Below are positions 24,255 to 35,920 of a stretch of 64,000 bases of DNA, one piece after another. Below the pieces are notes generated by a model that worked only from the letters and a program-made list of their open reading frames with translations, was not told where the DNA came from and made no database searches. The first letter of the stretch is position 1, and each line of letters starts with the position of its first letter. Origin of the DNA: Tetracentron sinense (Eukaryota; Streptophyta; Magnoliopsida; Trochodendrales; Trochodendraceae); contig CM026551.1 in NCBI GenBank assembly GCA_015143295.1, forward strand, positions 45,000,034 through 45,064,033, written 5' to 3'. Made by a program: the position numbers and the translations under genes.

Positions 24255-24970
24255 TGTTTTGTTAGTGAAAAAGAATGTTTTTTTAGAAGAGTATCGTTAT
24301 AAGCAATGGTTTGACAAGTTCTAGCTATCAAAATCATGGAAACCAGTTCGACCATTGGGAGAAGTGTCTCTATGAGGAAGGCAATGACAAGTTTTATAAT
24401 AAATTTTTTAAAGGGAAAGTGAGGAAAAAACACAATTCAAAATGTTATTTATTGAGAAACTAAGACTTTATATATCCCAATTGAAACACATGAAAAGTGC
24501 AACTTCTCAAGAAACTCACTTCGTTGGATGATTTTCTTAGCAAAAGAACACAACCTATTCTTTTCTTGAGAACATTGGTTTGAGAAAGGAAAGTGAGAGA
24601 AAAAGAAAGTGTATTGTCTCGTAACAATTTTGTTAGTAAGAATTTTTTTAGAAAAATTGGAGAAGAACTTTGCTATTGGCGCACACCAGTGTGACGAGTA
24701 TTAACTATCAGAATTGAGGAAAATAGTGAGACCATTGGGAGATGTGTCTCTAGATAGAAGATGATGGGGTTATCCCAAATGTCTTGATCCCTTTTCACAT
24801 TTTGAAAGAAAAAAATTATTTAGTTTTAATAGGAAATTTTGGAAGAGAAAATACCATTCAAAAAAGTGATTGGCTGATAAATTGCAACTTTCTCACTACC
24901 AAAACAAGCAAAAAAGTGCATTTTTTAAGAGAACCCACTCTCTCTCACGATTTTCTTTGTAAAAAAATCT
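24255..24970. repeat. Diverged tandem duplication, period about 380 bp
   Basis: Blocks such as GACCATTGGGAGAAGTGTCTC (in part, near 24350) and GACCATTGGGAGATGTGTCT (near 24730), the preceding TAGCTATCARAAT words, and the following AAATTGCAACTTTCTC words recur about 380 bp apart. The two units have many differences, so the duplication is old. Short ORFs on both strands here look incidental. Confidence 0.55.
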
Positions 24971-25184
24971 AAGTGATTCTAAAAATAATTAAAATAGTAT
25001 AAGGGGTGTTATAGAATAGACCCCATCTAGAGGTCAAGGCTCTAGACCAAAATCGAGAAATCTTAGTTCCCTTTATTTTTTCAAATTCCGCCAACCTATT
25101 AGGTGGCTATTAGTTTGACAAGTTTGTAGTCTCTCTCTTTCTTAAGCCGATGGGGGATTAATGAGTTAGGAAAATCTCAAAAAT

Positions 25185-25275
25185 AAAAGGGATTAAAAGG
25201 TTTTACATTATGGTCCACACGACTCTAAGAGTTTTTACATTACAGGGATTAAAAGGTTTTACATTACAGGGAATT
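25185..25275. repeat. Short direct repeats
   Basis: GGGATTAAAAGGTTTTACATTA occurs in two copies (about 25190 and 25240), with partial TTTTTACATTACAGG copies between and after. Confidence 0.7.
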
Positions 25276-26130
25276 CGACATTGGGTTATTAGTGATGAAA
25301 TTCAACTACATTACCAAATAGAGGGAATCGACTACACCTTTATAATCAAATTAGGGTAGCAACATCTTTTTGATGTTGAGTTGTAAAAAATTATCTTTAT
25401 GGTGTATGATATTTAGGAAGGCCCCTCCCATAAAAAAAATTAGCAAGTAGTTTGTGTAACAAGATGAATATGACATATTAGCTTGAAGTTGCTTGGAACA
25501 TCAAAGGAGTCCCTAAAATGGTCACTACATTACACCAAGAATAGGACTTTTAACAGGTAGGGTAATGGTTGGGGGCAAGACCTTTCCCTTCCTCTATTTT
25601 TTTTTTTTTCTATTTTTTCCTCCACCTTTCCCTTATTTACAATTTCTTACATGGTTTACCTAACTCTATATGGTAGGGTAAATTTTTTCTTTACCCATAC
25701 CTTCTCAGATAGGTAAACATATTCAATTACCTATTGGGTAATATCATATATAATTGAGTAAACCAACCACCTCAAAATTTTTGCATGTTTTAGAAAAATT
25801 ACCTATTGAGCAATTAGATAATTGAGTAATAGTAGATAATCGGGTAAAACAAATAAATTTATGTTGAATCAAATAAATAACACATGTCATACCATAAGTC
25901 TTTCTTATTCATGAATAACAACAAAATCATCAAACTACAAAATATACAAACAATCAAACAGAACATGTCATCTCATAAAACTTAACTCATCAATAAAAAA
26001 TAATATAATCTTATAAAAATTAACTCATATTGCAATACATTCAGTATAAACCATAAGGTATAGCTAAATTAGGATTTAGGATTGTGAAATTATGTAAATT
26101 ACCCTCAAATTAATAACATAGAAAGATAGT
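25276..26130. other. AT-rich spacer with possible LINE endonuclease scrap
   Basis: Mostly low-complexity sequence. Near 25490-25515 the plus strand can be read as AWNIKGVPK, recalling the start of L1-type endonucleases (W-N-I-R-G), but the similarity is too short to be certain. A T/C-rich run lies at 25597-25640. Confidence 0.35.
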
Positions 26131-26134
26131 TTTT

Positions 26135-28800
26135 TGATGGTGCCAATTAGATTCTTCGTGTTGAACTCAGAGGAGGCTCATTCGAACTCTTGTTCCCTAA
26201 GAAGGATACTTCTGCTACGATAACGACATAGCCCAAGGATGTGCTCCAAATCTGGTTGGTGTAGTGGCACTCAAAGAACAGATGTTGAGTAGTCTTAGAG
26301 CTGGCCCAACAGAAGATGCATTTAGATTGGGAAAAGATCCTGTGATTGAGGAGATGATCTTGGGTTTGAAGGCTATTGGATTAGGCAATCCAAGTAATAA
26401 AAGAATGTCTTGGAACATGATTATGGAACCAAACAAGGGAGTGTCAATAAACAACAAGATTTTGAGAGCAAATGGAGGCCTAAGCAAACTTGAGAGAGTA
26501 GAGGCCTGAACTAGAAGGTTTCCAGAAAACTTCATCCGTATCAAGGGATAAATTAATCTCCACTTTTCCCAAATCATTCCAAGCTAATTTTAGGTTGCTC
26601 GAAACAGTTGGTGGAGGGTTCCAACTATTGTTGCAGATGATCTCAAAAACTTTAGCTTCATGCGGTAAGGCCGGAATCGAATTGGAGCCTAATTCCCAAT
26701 GAATCAAGTAGGATTCTTGATGAGTGCCAAGGTTCATACCATATAGATGTCTTAGAACCGTCTGCTATGGAGTGAGTAATTAAATCCTTAGCAAATCTCT
26801 CATCTTCAAAATTTTGCTCTAAACCCAAGAGCAATCTGAAGGAATTTTAGATTCCAAAAATGCCAGCCACAAACGAGTCTTTTATTACACCATTTGCCAC
26901 AAAGATTGATGAAATTGGAAGTGATGGACCACACTTAGCAAAAAATCCCAGCCTTGTTCCAACCCGTAAGTTGTCTAATCCTAAGGCCTCCTTCCACTTT
27001 AATGTTACATACTTTCTCCCAACATATGGGATGCATTTTTTTTCTTAAGGTCAGAGCTAGCCCACAAAAACTGTACAACGAATATTCTCCATCTGCTTGA
27101 TAATTCTTCTAGAAAAAGCAAAACAATTGTCTAATAAACATAAATGCTGTTTAAAATAGATTTGATTAGTTTAGCTCTACCGGCATAAGAGAGACATTTA
27201 GCCTTCCAAGATTGGACTTTAGACATCAAACAATTGATTAGAGGCTGGAAAGTTGAAGCATTTAGATGACCAGAGATTAGAGGCAAGCCTAGATACTTGA
27301 CAGACAAAGTCCCTATCTTGAATTGTAAAGAGTTTTTGAAAGCTTGTTGGGTTAACAATAGAGAACCAACAAAGAACATTTGGATTTTGGACTGGTTTGG
27401 ATCGAGGCCCGACAGGGAGGAGAATGCAGATAGAACTTGGCTAAGCTCTTCCCCAGAACCTTGATCAAATTTGAGGAAAATATGAATATCATTAGCGACA
27501 ATAATGTGAGAAATGAGTGGATTATCACACCTTGGATGGGGGGGGGAATTCATGGTCCAATAGTGCGGAGAGGCCTTCCATGACTATCACAAAAAAGAAA
27601 GGGGGAATTGGATCTCCCTACCGGCCGTGAGAGCTTTTGAAATTTCCTTGAGGAGATTCGTTGATAACAACTGAAAACTTTGGAGTGGTAAAGCAAGGGA
27701 TTAGCCAATTGATGAAGATTGGGGGGATCCCCATCACTTGAAGAGATTTAATCAAAAAATCCCTTTCTCACTGTATCAAAATCCATTGTAAGTAGCACAC
27801 CAAGATGGGCCTTTGTCGCGATGGTAGTTCCTAATAAGCTCATGAGAAAGGAAAATACTATTAGGCTCCGTTCTTTTTGTGGAATTTTTAAAGTCTAGAA
27901 CTTTCATTGTTTCATGCCTAATTTTACTTAAATGTCTAGAACTATGTTATTTCATAGAGTGCAAAAGTTCTACAAGTATGGAACTTTTAAGTTCCACCAA
28001 AATATTTGGATTTTTTAAGTTCCAATGTTGTGGAACTTCTAATTAATTTGAACTCCATAAATCTGAGATATCATTGTATAAAAAGGATAGAAACTCGCTC
28101 TCCTCTCATCCCATACTCTTGCCCCTTATTCCAAAATATTAATGTTTCAGACTTTAAATGTTCCACCAAAAGAACAGAGCATTAGAGATGTTACGTATGC
28201 AGATAAAAGCAACTTAGTTTTCATTGATGAGACTAGGAAGAGCAAATTTGAGGCAACTAGCAAGAATTTTGTAGATGCATTTGACAGTGTTGCATAGATA
28301 TATAAGACGTAAATCTGTAAAGGATTTTGGTCTCGTCACCTTAGAATAAGCAAAATAATGGAAGAGTTCAACTCAAACAAAAATTTGGAAGATTTGTAAA
28401 AAGTTTTGAACAACTTTAACAACGTTCGAGGAGATAATATCCCAGCAACTCTTGAAGAAGTTAGCTGTGAAACCTTCAGGTCCTCCTAGAGATTTACCAT
28501 CTTTGATGTCGAAGAAGGCCCATTTCATATCTGCTAGAGTAATTGGAGTGACAAGCAAAAGAGAGAATAATCTGGATTGATAGTGCGGAGCTTTGGGAAT
28601 GCTTCAAGATTTAAAAGGCATATAAGTGCCAGTTTTCACCAATAGATTTTCAAAAAGTTTCACAACTTCAACATTAATCTCATCTTCTTTGGTGGTTTTA
28701 AAGTTGTTGACAGAGATGAAAGAAATTCTATTGAAGTCACGCCTAGAGACGAGACTGATATGACATAATTTAAAGTTATAGTCACTAAGAGAGAGCCACG
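26135..28800 (-). mobile_element. LINE (L1-type) on the minus strand, broken
   Basis: On the minus strand, from right to left: VTPITLADMKWAFFDIKDGK and GGPEGFTANFFK (28558-28400), the reverse transcriptase core with MDFDTV near 27785, a catalytic site decayed to VAND (about 27490), KYLGLPLISG and WKAKCLSYAGRAKLIKSIL (27300-27150), and zf-RVT segments (26737-26215) with a CIFCWASSKTTQHLFFEC-like zinc-binding stretch near 26310. There are many stops and frameshifts. A 318-bp MITE lies at 27864-28181. No endonuclease is attached, so the element is 5' truncated near 28800, about 0.9 kb upstream of the ARF promoter. Confidence 0.8.
27864..28181. mobile_element. Tourist-like (PIF/Harbinger) MITE, 318 bp
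   Basis: Inverted ends GGCTCCGTTCTTTTTGTGGAA and its imperfect complement TTCCACCAAAAGAACAGAGC are flanked by TTA at 27861-27863 and 28182-28184, the 3-bp TWA duplication usual for PIF/Harbinger relatives. The 318-bp body matches 48204-48521, which has the same length, and an inverted diverged copy at 44864-45169. Confidence 0.85.
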
Positions 28801-29739
28801 CCTAGAGATACAAAGATACTTTACCAACTAAACTAGCTGACACATATGAAATCATTAATTTTGCTTACACTTAAATTCTCACAAAATTTACAACTCGAAG
28901 TATGAAGAGCACAAAACATCTAATTTCAAAAAAGACAGAAAAAAAAAGCATATTACGGGACGACAAAACTTATAAAATATAGAGTACTAGGTCAGCTTCT
29001 AAGCTTACCCAAGTGTACTCATGTTCCTTTTAACCTTTGTTTAATCATGATTAAGTTTAATTAAATTAAAATTAGTTATTTTGTTTTTTCTAAAAACTAT
29101 GGTTAGATTGTTTTACCTTAAGGAGGCTAACCATAATTGATGGATAATAAAAAAAAGAGCTTAGACCAAAAATTGACCCTGATTCCGTTTTTCATTTCCC
29201 CAATTAACAAAAGAATGGACATTAACACCGAATTTTTCTGCCTCTTGCGTGAGTTGTAAGGGTGTGGCGTTTAATGGAGAGAGGTCAGAGATCCAATCAT
29301 CCAAGGGTATGAGTTGATCTTCTAACTCTGGTAATCCCCACAATAGCTCCATTAACTCATCTAAGAAAAAGTTGATATAACTTTAATGACACTGGACATA
29401 GCACTGCACACGTGTTGCACTATATAGTCGGCGATAAGATTTTTCCCATTTATAGCAAAACCAGACTCTAAGTTCAAACATTCCACGCGGATACCGTCGT
29501 CACGCACAATTAATGCGCGTAGAAATCACCTCCTTTATCATTCAAAATTAAACCATTCAAGGGCACTTCAGCAAATACCCAAATATCCAAGGCCTAACTC
29601 AAAGCCCAATGCTCGAACGAACACAAAAAAGGTCATTAACCCTCCCAAAAAAAGAAAACCTAAAATCGTCATTCTCTCTCTAAAATTTTTTTTCTAAAAA
29701 ACAAAGAAATCTAACCCACAATCTCTCTCTTCCTTCGCG
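28801..29739. other. Upstream region of the ARF gene
   Basis: AT-rich, with no clear transposon ends. No perfect TGTCTC auxin-response element was seen by eye. A 63-codon minus-strand ORF (29161-29352) lies here and is listed separately. Confidence 0.45.
29161..29352 (-). CDS. Unrecognised short ORF or exon remnant
   Basis: A 63-codon frame starts MELLWGLPELEDQLIPLDDW and is rich in Leu, Glu and Asp with a balanced composition unlike low-complexity DNA. The base stretch before its ATG on the minus strand (TTTTTCTTAG) would serve as a 3' splice site, so it could be a terminal exon or a captured gene fragment. I do not recognise the protein. No partner exon was found. Chance is a fair alternative. 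Confidence 0.2.
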   Translation of the reverse strand: MELLWGLPELEDQLIPLDDWISDLSPLNATPLQLTQEAEKFGVNVHSFVNWGNEKRNQGQFLV

Positions 29740-29747
29740 TATAAAAG
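29740..29747 (+). promoter_or_regulatory. TATA box of the ARF gene
   Basis: TATAAAAG lies about 30-40 bp upstream of the GA-rich leader. Transcription would begin near 29770-29780. The position relative to the leader and the match to the plant TATA consensus support it; no start-site data are available. Confidence 0.6.
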
Positions 29748-29788
29748 ACAGTTAAAATAATGGCGGTTGCATTGATTGATTGGAGTAA

Positions 29789-29842
29789 AGGAGAGGAGAG
29801 AGAGAGAGGAGAGGAGAGAGAAAGAAGAGAGAGAGAGAGAGG
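29789..29842 (+). repeat. GA-rich microsatellite in the ARF leader
   Basis: An interrupted (GA)n/(GGAGA)n tract just downstream of the predicted transcription start. The overlapping minus-strand Ser/Leu-rich reading frame is a shadow of it. Confidence 0.8.
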
Positions 29843-30079
29843 GGTTAAAGGAGGAGGAGGAGCAGAGGGGGGGAGCAGCAGCAGTAAGTAGCAGGAGGGA
29901 AAAAAAGAAGCTAAAAAAGCAGTTAGAAAGGGGAATTTGAGAGCTCTGTGAGTTCGTCATCAAAAACTCTGTCAAATTTCTGTTGAAAAGGAAATGTTGT
30001 AGCTCGAATTCGTTTCTGAAATGCTTGACACGCGACGATAATTGAAGAATCCCGAGATCTGAAACACCTAGGGTTTAAG

Positions 30080-30115
30080 ATGGAGTTCATCTTCGTCTTC
30101 TCTATCTCAGGTTAG
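30080..30115 (+). CDS. Upstream ORF, 11 codons
   Basis: ATG at 30080 opens MEFIFVFSISG and stops at TAG 30113-30115. If the donor CAG/GTTAGG at 30110 is used, the stop is spliced away and the uORF would be altered. uORFs are known to damp translation of several ARF mRNAs; whether this one acts is inference. Confidence 0.3.
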   Translation: MEFIFVFSISG

Positions 30116-30878
30116 GGCTTCTTCAGCTCTTGTTTCGTTTTCTGCTGAAATGCGTTCTTTCACTGCTCGAACAGCCTGAGATCTTGATACTTCGTGGGGG
30201 GGTTTCCTTTTTCTTTCTTTCTTTCTTTCATGGTTTTTTGGTTTGCTTTGTGCTGGAATCTTCATGTGTGTTCGGGTGAAGGAAGCTTTTAGTAGTTGAA
30301 ATTCAGAAGTTTTTGGAGTTGGAGTCGGTGATTTGGGGTTTTGGGAGTTCTTTACGGTTTTGAGCTGAAATGTGAGGGGGTTTTGTTTTATTTTTGTTTT
30401 TGTAGAGGATCGTCACGTGAAGTTTCTGATTGGAGATTGGTACTTTTAGGGTTTGGTTTGAGAAGATCTGAAACGGATGAGGCTGAAAACGGTCGTTTAT
30501 TGTGCAGGAACCGGTTTTGGATGAAGATTTTGTAGGGGGTTATTTTACCGGTCCCTTTTTAGCTGCGGATGAAGGTTTTGTGGTTTACAGATTGTTTCTC
30601 CTGTAATATTTCTTGTGGGTAGGTGGTGCCAGTATCAGGAACGAAGACATTAAGCATCTGCGCAGGTAAATATCACTGAAATTTGGGTGGGTTTTGCTTG
30701 TTGAAGGAGATGATAAAGTAAAGTTATGGTGATTTTCAGTGTCAAAGAAGCGACTTTTCTCTGGAGAAGGTGGCTGCTTGCGAAGCTTTTGCTGCTCTTC
30801 TGTTGAGATTTACAGCTACTTGGATCTCGTATTGGTCGTCTGGTAGTCTTTGTTCAAAGTTTTCTTGAATCTGCAGAA

Positions 30879-33800
30879 ATGAGGCTCGCTTCGTCTGGTT
30901 TCACACATCAGACGCAGGAAGGTATGCTTATGGGCGCCAGAGGGTTGGTATATTTTCTGGGGCTTTCACCTTTGCTTAACATCCTTATGTAAATCTTTTT
31001 CTTTCTGGTGAATTACCTTCCCTGTGTTCCTTCAGTCTGTTGTGGATACGTTTTTTTGTTTGTTTTTTAGGGATTAGAATGAGGTATTGGGGCGACTTTA
31101 TTTTGTTATTTTAGGTTTCGGGTCTTTCCCAGAAATTCTTCCTTTTCTTGGTGTCAGTTATTATCTCCTGATCATCATTTAGTTGCAAAATAGTATCATT
31201 TCAGCACATTAGGGGAGATTTACCAACTTTTACATCTTCAAATAATGATGGACCTGCCAAAAATGCAAATCTTTTGTTATAGAAGAGTTCAAGATGTCAT
31301 ATTTGTGGAGTTGGTTTTTATGATTAGTCTGAAAGCCACAATTGTTTTCTTTAATCCAAATATATTGTTGCTGAATTATTTTTGCAGGAGAGAAGAGATG
31401 TCTGAATTCTGAGCTTTGGCATGCATGTGCGGGTCCTCTGGTTTCTCTTCCAGCTGTTGGAAGCCGCGTAGTCTACTTCCCCCAGGGTCATAGCGAGCAG
31501 GTCAGTAATCAGGGATTTTAGTATGAACTAATGTGATTAATAGAATTTGTGGAATAACTATCTCCTATCTGATGGAATATGAGCAAGTGGGGTCTGTAAC
31601 TGTTTGTCATATGAAGAAGATTGTTTCTGGATTTCTAGGCAAGGCCGCAAGGGAAACAATATCTTGTAATTTTTATGTATTTGTAGCATAGTAATTATAT
31701 TTCTGCTACTCATAAAGTATTTGCATTTATATAAATTTTGAAGTGGTGATCTAGTAATATACCAGAAGCATAAGCAATAGCTTGATAGGTTATGTGCCGC
31801 TTCACTCATTTCATGCTGTCCTCTTGCTCCTATGACTGGCTACTGCTTGCATTCTTTCACCAAGATTTGGTTTCATCAGTTTTGTCGTCTGAGCCTCGTT
31901 TTGTATTTTGCGCCTAAAATCTAAATGTTCAGTATGTTGACTGCATACTTTAAGTTCTACATTTTATTAAATGTTTATTTGTATGCTTCTTATCATTGTA
32001 CTACATGGATGCTTCCTGGTGCTTCCCTTTTTTTTTTGCGGCATTATATGTATATTTCTTATCATTGTACTACGTGGATGCTTCCTGGTCTGCTTCCTTT
32101 TTTTTTTTGTGGCATTATATATAAAGAGCTTCTCTTTTCCTCATCATCTTTTCTTCTTCAAATAATGACTAGTGTACATTACTTAGTTTTCATTTACAGA
32201 AGTTGTATGTTGAACAAGTCAAGCTGATGTCATCCAAACATCCGTTTAGACTTTAGAGTCATTTGATATTTACTTAATCCATGACCTTCCTATCTGTTGT
32301 GAGTGATATCAAGATTGGCTAACCTCAATATTTCCTATGCAGGTTGCTGCATCAACCAACAAGGAAGTGAATGCCCATATCCCTAACTACCCAAGCTTAC
32401 CTCCACAACTATTCTGTCAGCTTCACAATGTGACCATGCATGTTAGTTTAGCATTTTTAATTTGCATCTAGTTCTAGACATTCTTACTGGCTGCTCTCTA
32501 AAGACTATAAAATTTGTTAAGTTCAGGCAGACGTGGAGACAGATGAAGTATATGCTCAGATGACCTTGCAACCACTGAGTCCGGTACTTCACATTTCCTT
32601 CATTTGAGTTATGAATTCGTTGGCTTATTGATTTCGGTTCCCTTCTTGACATAAATTTTTCTGTAGCAAGAACAAAAGGATGCCTACCTACCTGCAGAAT
32701 TGGGTACCGCCAGCAAACAGCCAACTAATTATTTCTGTAAAACATTGACCGCAAGTGACACTAGTACTCATGGAGGATTCTCTGTTCCTCGCCGGGCAGC
32801 GGAAAAAGTCTTTCCTCCATTGGTAGATCACTTTTGTAATATGTAACTTAACTCCAGTTTTTGTCTTTCCATGTCTTGTTAGTTTTGTCCCTGATTATTA
32901 AAAGCATATACTTTTTCTCTTGCTTGCTCCTTCAGGACTTCTCCCAACAGCCTCCAGCTCAAGAGTTGATTGCAAGGGATCTTCATGATAATGAATGGAA
33001 ATTCAGACATATATTTCGCGGTGAGTTTTGGACCTGACCATGTTTAAAATTCGTATAGACTCGTATACATAAGATGTTTACGTGCAAGCTTTCTTTTTGC
33101 GTCAATCGTTTTACTTTGTGGTTACATGCTTCTGATTCTTTTCAAGATGAACACACTATCTGAATTCATATCTCCAGTGACCCGTTTATTTGTTCGTTTG
33201 GCACTTTGTTTCCATTTGTCTTAATTATTAAATTGGCAATTATGTTTGAAAGAAAACGTAGATCAATGACATCCATAATATGCATATGATTCATATAATT
33301 CTTTATGACGATGAATTTACAACATTGATAAAAAAATGAACTTACATCTAGTATTGATATACAAGTGAAAGAAATAGTTATTTTGGAGTGACATTTTGGA
33401 GTTTGGACAGTAATGAATGTCTTTGACATGATAGTTTGTAAGAAGCTTTCTGCATCCAGTAGAACCACAGTGAGCTAAAGACAGAGGTGAAGTGGAATTT
33501 TATAGTGTATTTTATTTTTCAATGTATTGGTTATTCTGTTCTTGAATGCTAGCATATTTCTGAACTGCTCTCAAAATGATATTTGGAGTTTGTGCTAAGA
33601 TTCATAACCCGTACTTTCACCCCAATGTTCACAGAGAAGAGCATTGTTCAAGGTAATGATTTGATGTATCAGCATTATTACTCTTCCTAATTCTTGGAAT
33701 AATTTAGCTTCCAATTTTAGGGTTTTGGCTTTTGTGCAAGTGATTCATGTGCTGCTACCATCCTACCACTCCACCTTCCTATCCAAAAAAAGAAGGAAAA

Positions 33801-35885
33801 AGATGGAAGATAAAAGTAGTTGTGCTTAACTAAGTTTTCTGCCATTGAAACATTTTGTGGAGGCACTGGTTGAGTCAAGGTTTTCATGAATTTCCATGTA
33901 ACATGTAGCTAAACAAATTTAACTACACGGGGCTCAGCTTACGTATATTTTGCAAGTAGTATCTCTTAGCTTATGTATATTTTGCTAAGGCGTTGAAAGT
34001 ACTCCATAAGTAGGGTGATATCGAGCCGAGCCGAGCCGAGCCGAGTAGTGGGGTGTTCATGCTTGTTTGTTAATTAAACGAGCTCGACAATCAAGCTTCA
34101 GCATGGCTTATTTATTAAATAAATACATAAACAAGCTTGAGCTTTAATAAACGAGTTCGAGCCGTTCGCGAACAGCTTGGTTCATTGGATATATAGCTAT
34201 TTATATTAGATTTTACTTTATTATCCTCGTATAGGTAAAGAAATTAAGGTGTTACATAAAATTGTAATATAAGTTTGTAATTGTATAAAGGGTATCCTTC
34301 TAATGGAAAATATATCACATAAGTTCTAGCCCCAGTCGCAGTATTCCCCAGGCGCAAGGTGGTGGCAACGAGTGTCAGCCCTTCCCTCTGATATAGAGTA
34401 GCAACACCATGTCTGTGGAAAACAAATTGACTTAGTGCATTTGGAGCTAGCACTCCTCAATATATTATATACTATTAATCCTTACTAATATATAATAAAT
34501 ATACTTTATTTTAATATTTAAATAAAGTATATTTTTAATATTATAGCAGGTTAAAGTATATATATATAATCGAGCTGAGTAGTGGTGTGTTTAAGCTCGG
34601 CTCATTAATTAAACGAGCTCGAAAATCAAGCTCGAGCTGTTTGTGAGCAGCTTAGTTCGTTAATCAGCCCTATCCATAAGGGAGTACGGACTACATCCGT
34701 TATATCTTGATTGAGTTGCTCGCTCACAGACATAAGTCCCTTTCTCGATTCATTTGTTTCTCATTTTCCCTCAATATCATGTCTAAAGTAAAAAGGATCC
34801 ATGAGAAGATAAAACCATACCCCTCTTTTCTTCATTTAGTGATCTTTAGAATCCTTCAGTTTAATTGTGTCTGCCTGCTGGCCTGTTCAGGCTTCTCTAT
34901 TTCATTTATCAATGATTCGTATCATTTGATTATTATGAGATCTACAGGTCATGCATGTTATAGGGTCAGTGCAGTAATTATTATTCATGCATCTTGAATG
35001 GTGAGTGAAAAGGTGATTTGGCATCAATGAGTGATTGCAACATACATATGTATGAGGGGAACCTATCATAAGCTAAGACTTTGGGCTATCATGTTAAAAG
35101 GGCAAGAATCTGCTGTTATATTAAGTTAGTACTGGAGTTAATCTAGCAAGCATGTTAGTTGCTGGTACAGGGTTCCACATATTGCCATTGATGTTATTAT
35201 ATCAATTCCAATTATCAAAAGGCCACTCTTCTTAGTTGGTGGTGCAAGGTGTCACCCTTTTTGTTCCTCCTTTCTTTCTGTACGTTGTTCTTATATCAGT
35301 GTAGTCAAGTCATCGCCTGGGCGTTGCCTATGCGATTTTGGGATGTCACCGCCTAGGCACCTATCTAGGCGGGCAGTAGTCACCTAGACCCTTTAACAAT
35401 TAGCTTACTTTACAGTTTTACAGCTTATTTACATATAAATACTTACACTTTAATTTTAATTACTTAAAATATTTACATGTAAATAAGGTTATATCCCTCA
35501 TTTGAATTCAATAAAAAATATATTAGATCCAAATTTCTAAAGAATAAAAAGTCAACTTTTCAGTTCAAGAACAAAATCCGTTTTTTTTAGCGCTTTCGTC
35601 AAAATTTCAACTTGCAAATGCTAATTTATTTCTCAAAATTAAAAATTTCTTAAATTCCATTATAACAAAATATTACTAAAACTCAAAAGTCCGGTAAAAA
35701 AAAGTTTCATATTTTAGTATTTAAAAATATATTCGTCTATAGGGTCAAAAAGTCAACTAATAGTTTACCAGAAAAAGACTTTACATTCAAGCATTACAAC
35801 ATTAAATATTAATTTGCCTAAATTATTGTCAACTCTAGGAGGTTTGAATTGTTATGTGTATATATTAATATTATATATATGTATG

Positions 35886-35920
<35 letters not shown>

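Larger units (their letters stand above)
29775..30878 (+). promoter_or_regulatory. 5' leader of the ARF gene, probably spliced
   Basis: Between the likely start site and the ATG lie a (GA)n microsatellite (29789-29842), a short uORF (30080) and several candidate splice sites: donors CAG/GTTAGG at 30110 and CAG/GTAAAT at 30665, and acceptors at 30508 and 30740. The last 138 bases before the ATG contain no ATG. Leader introns are common in ARF6/ARF8 genes. The exact splicing cannot be fixed from sequence alone. Confidence 0.5.

Noticed and set aside
24784..24972. Short plus-strand ORF in the 24.2-25.0 kb repeat
   Set aside because: AT-rich chance frame within a diverged tandem duplication; the other unit does not keep it open.
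26264..26509. Plus-strand 81-codon ORF
   Set aside because: It is antisense to the zinc-binding region of the minus-strand LINE.
29694..29975. Minus-strand 93-codon ORF rich in Ser and Leu
   Set aside because: It is antisense to the GA-rich leader of the ARF gene.
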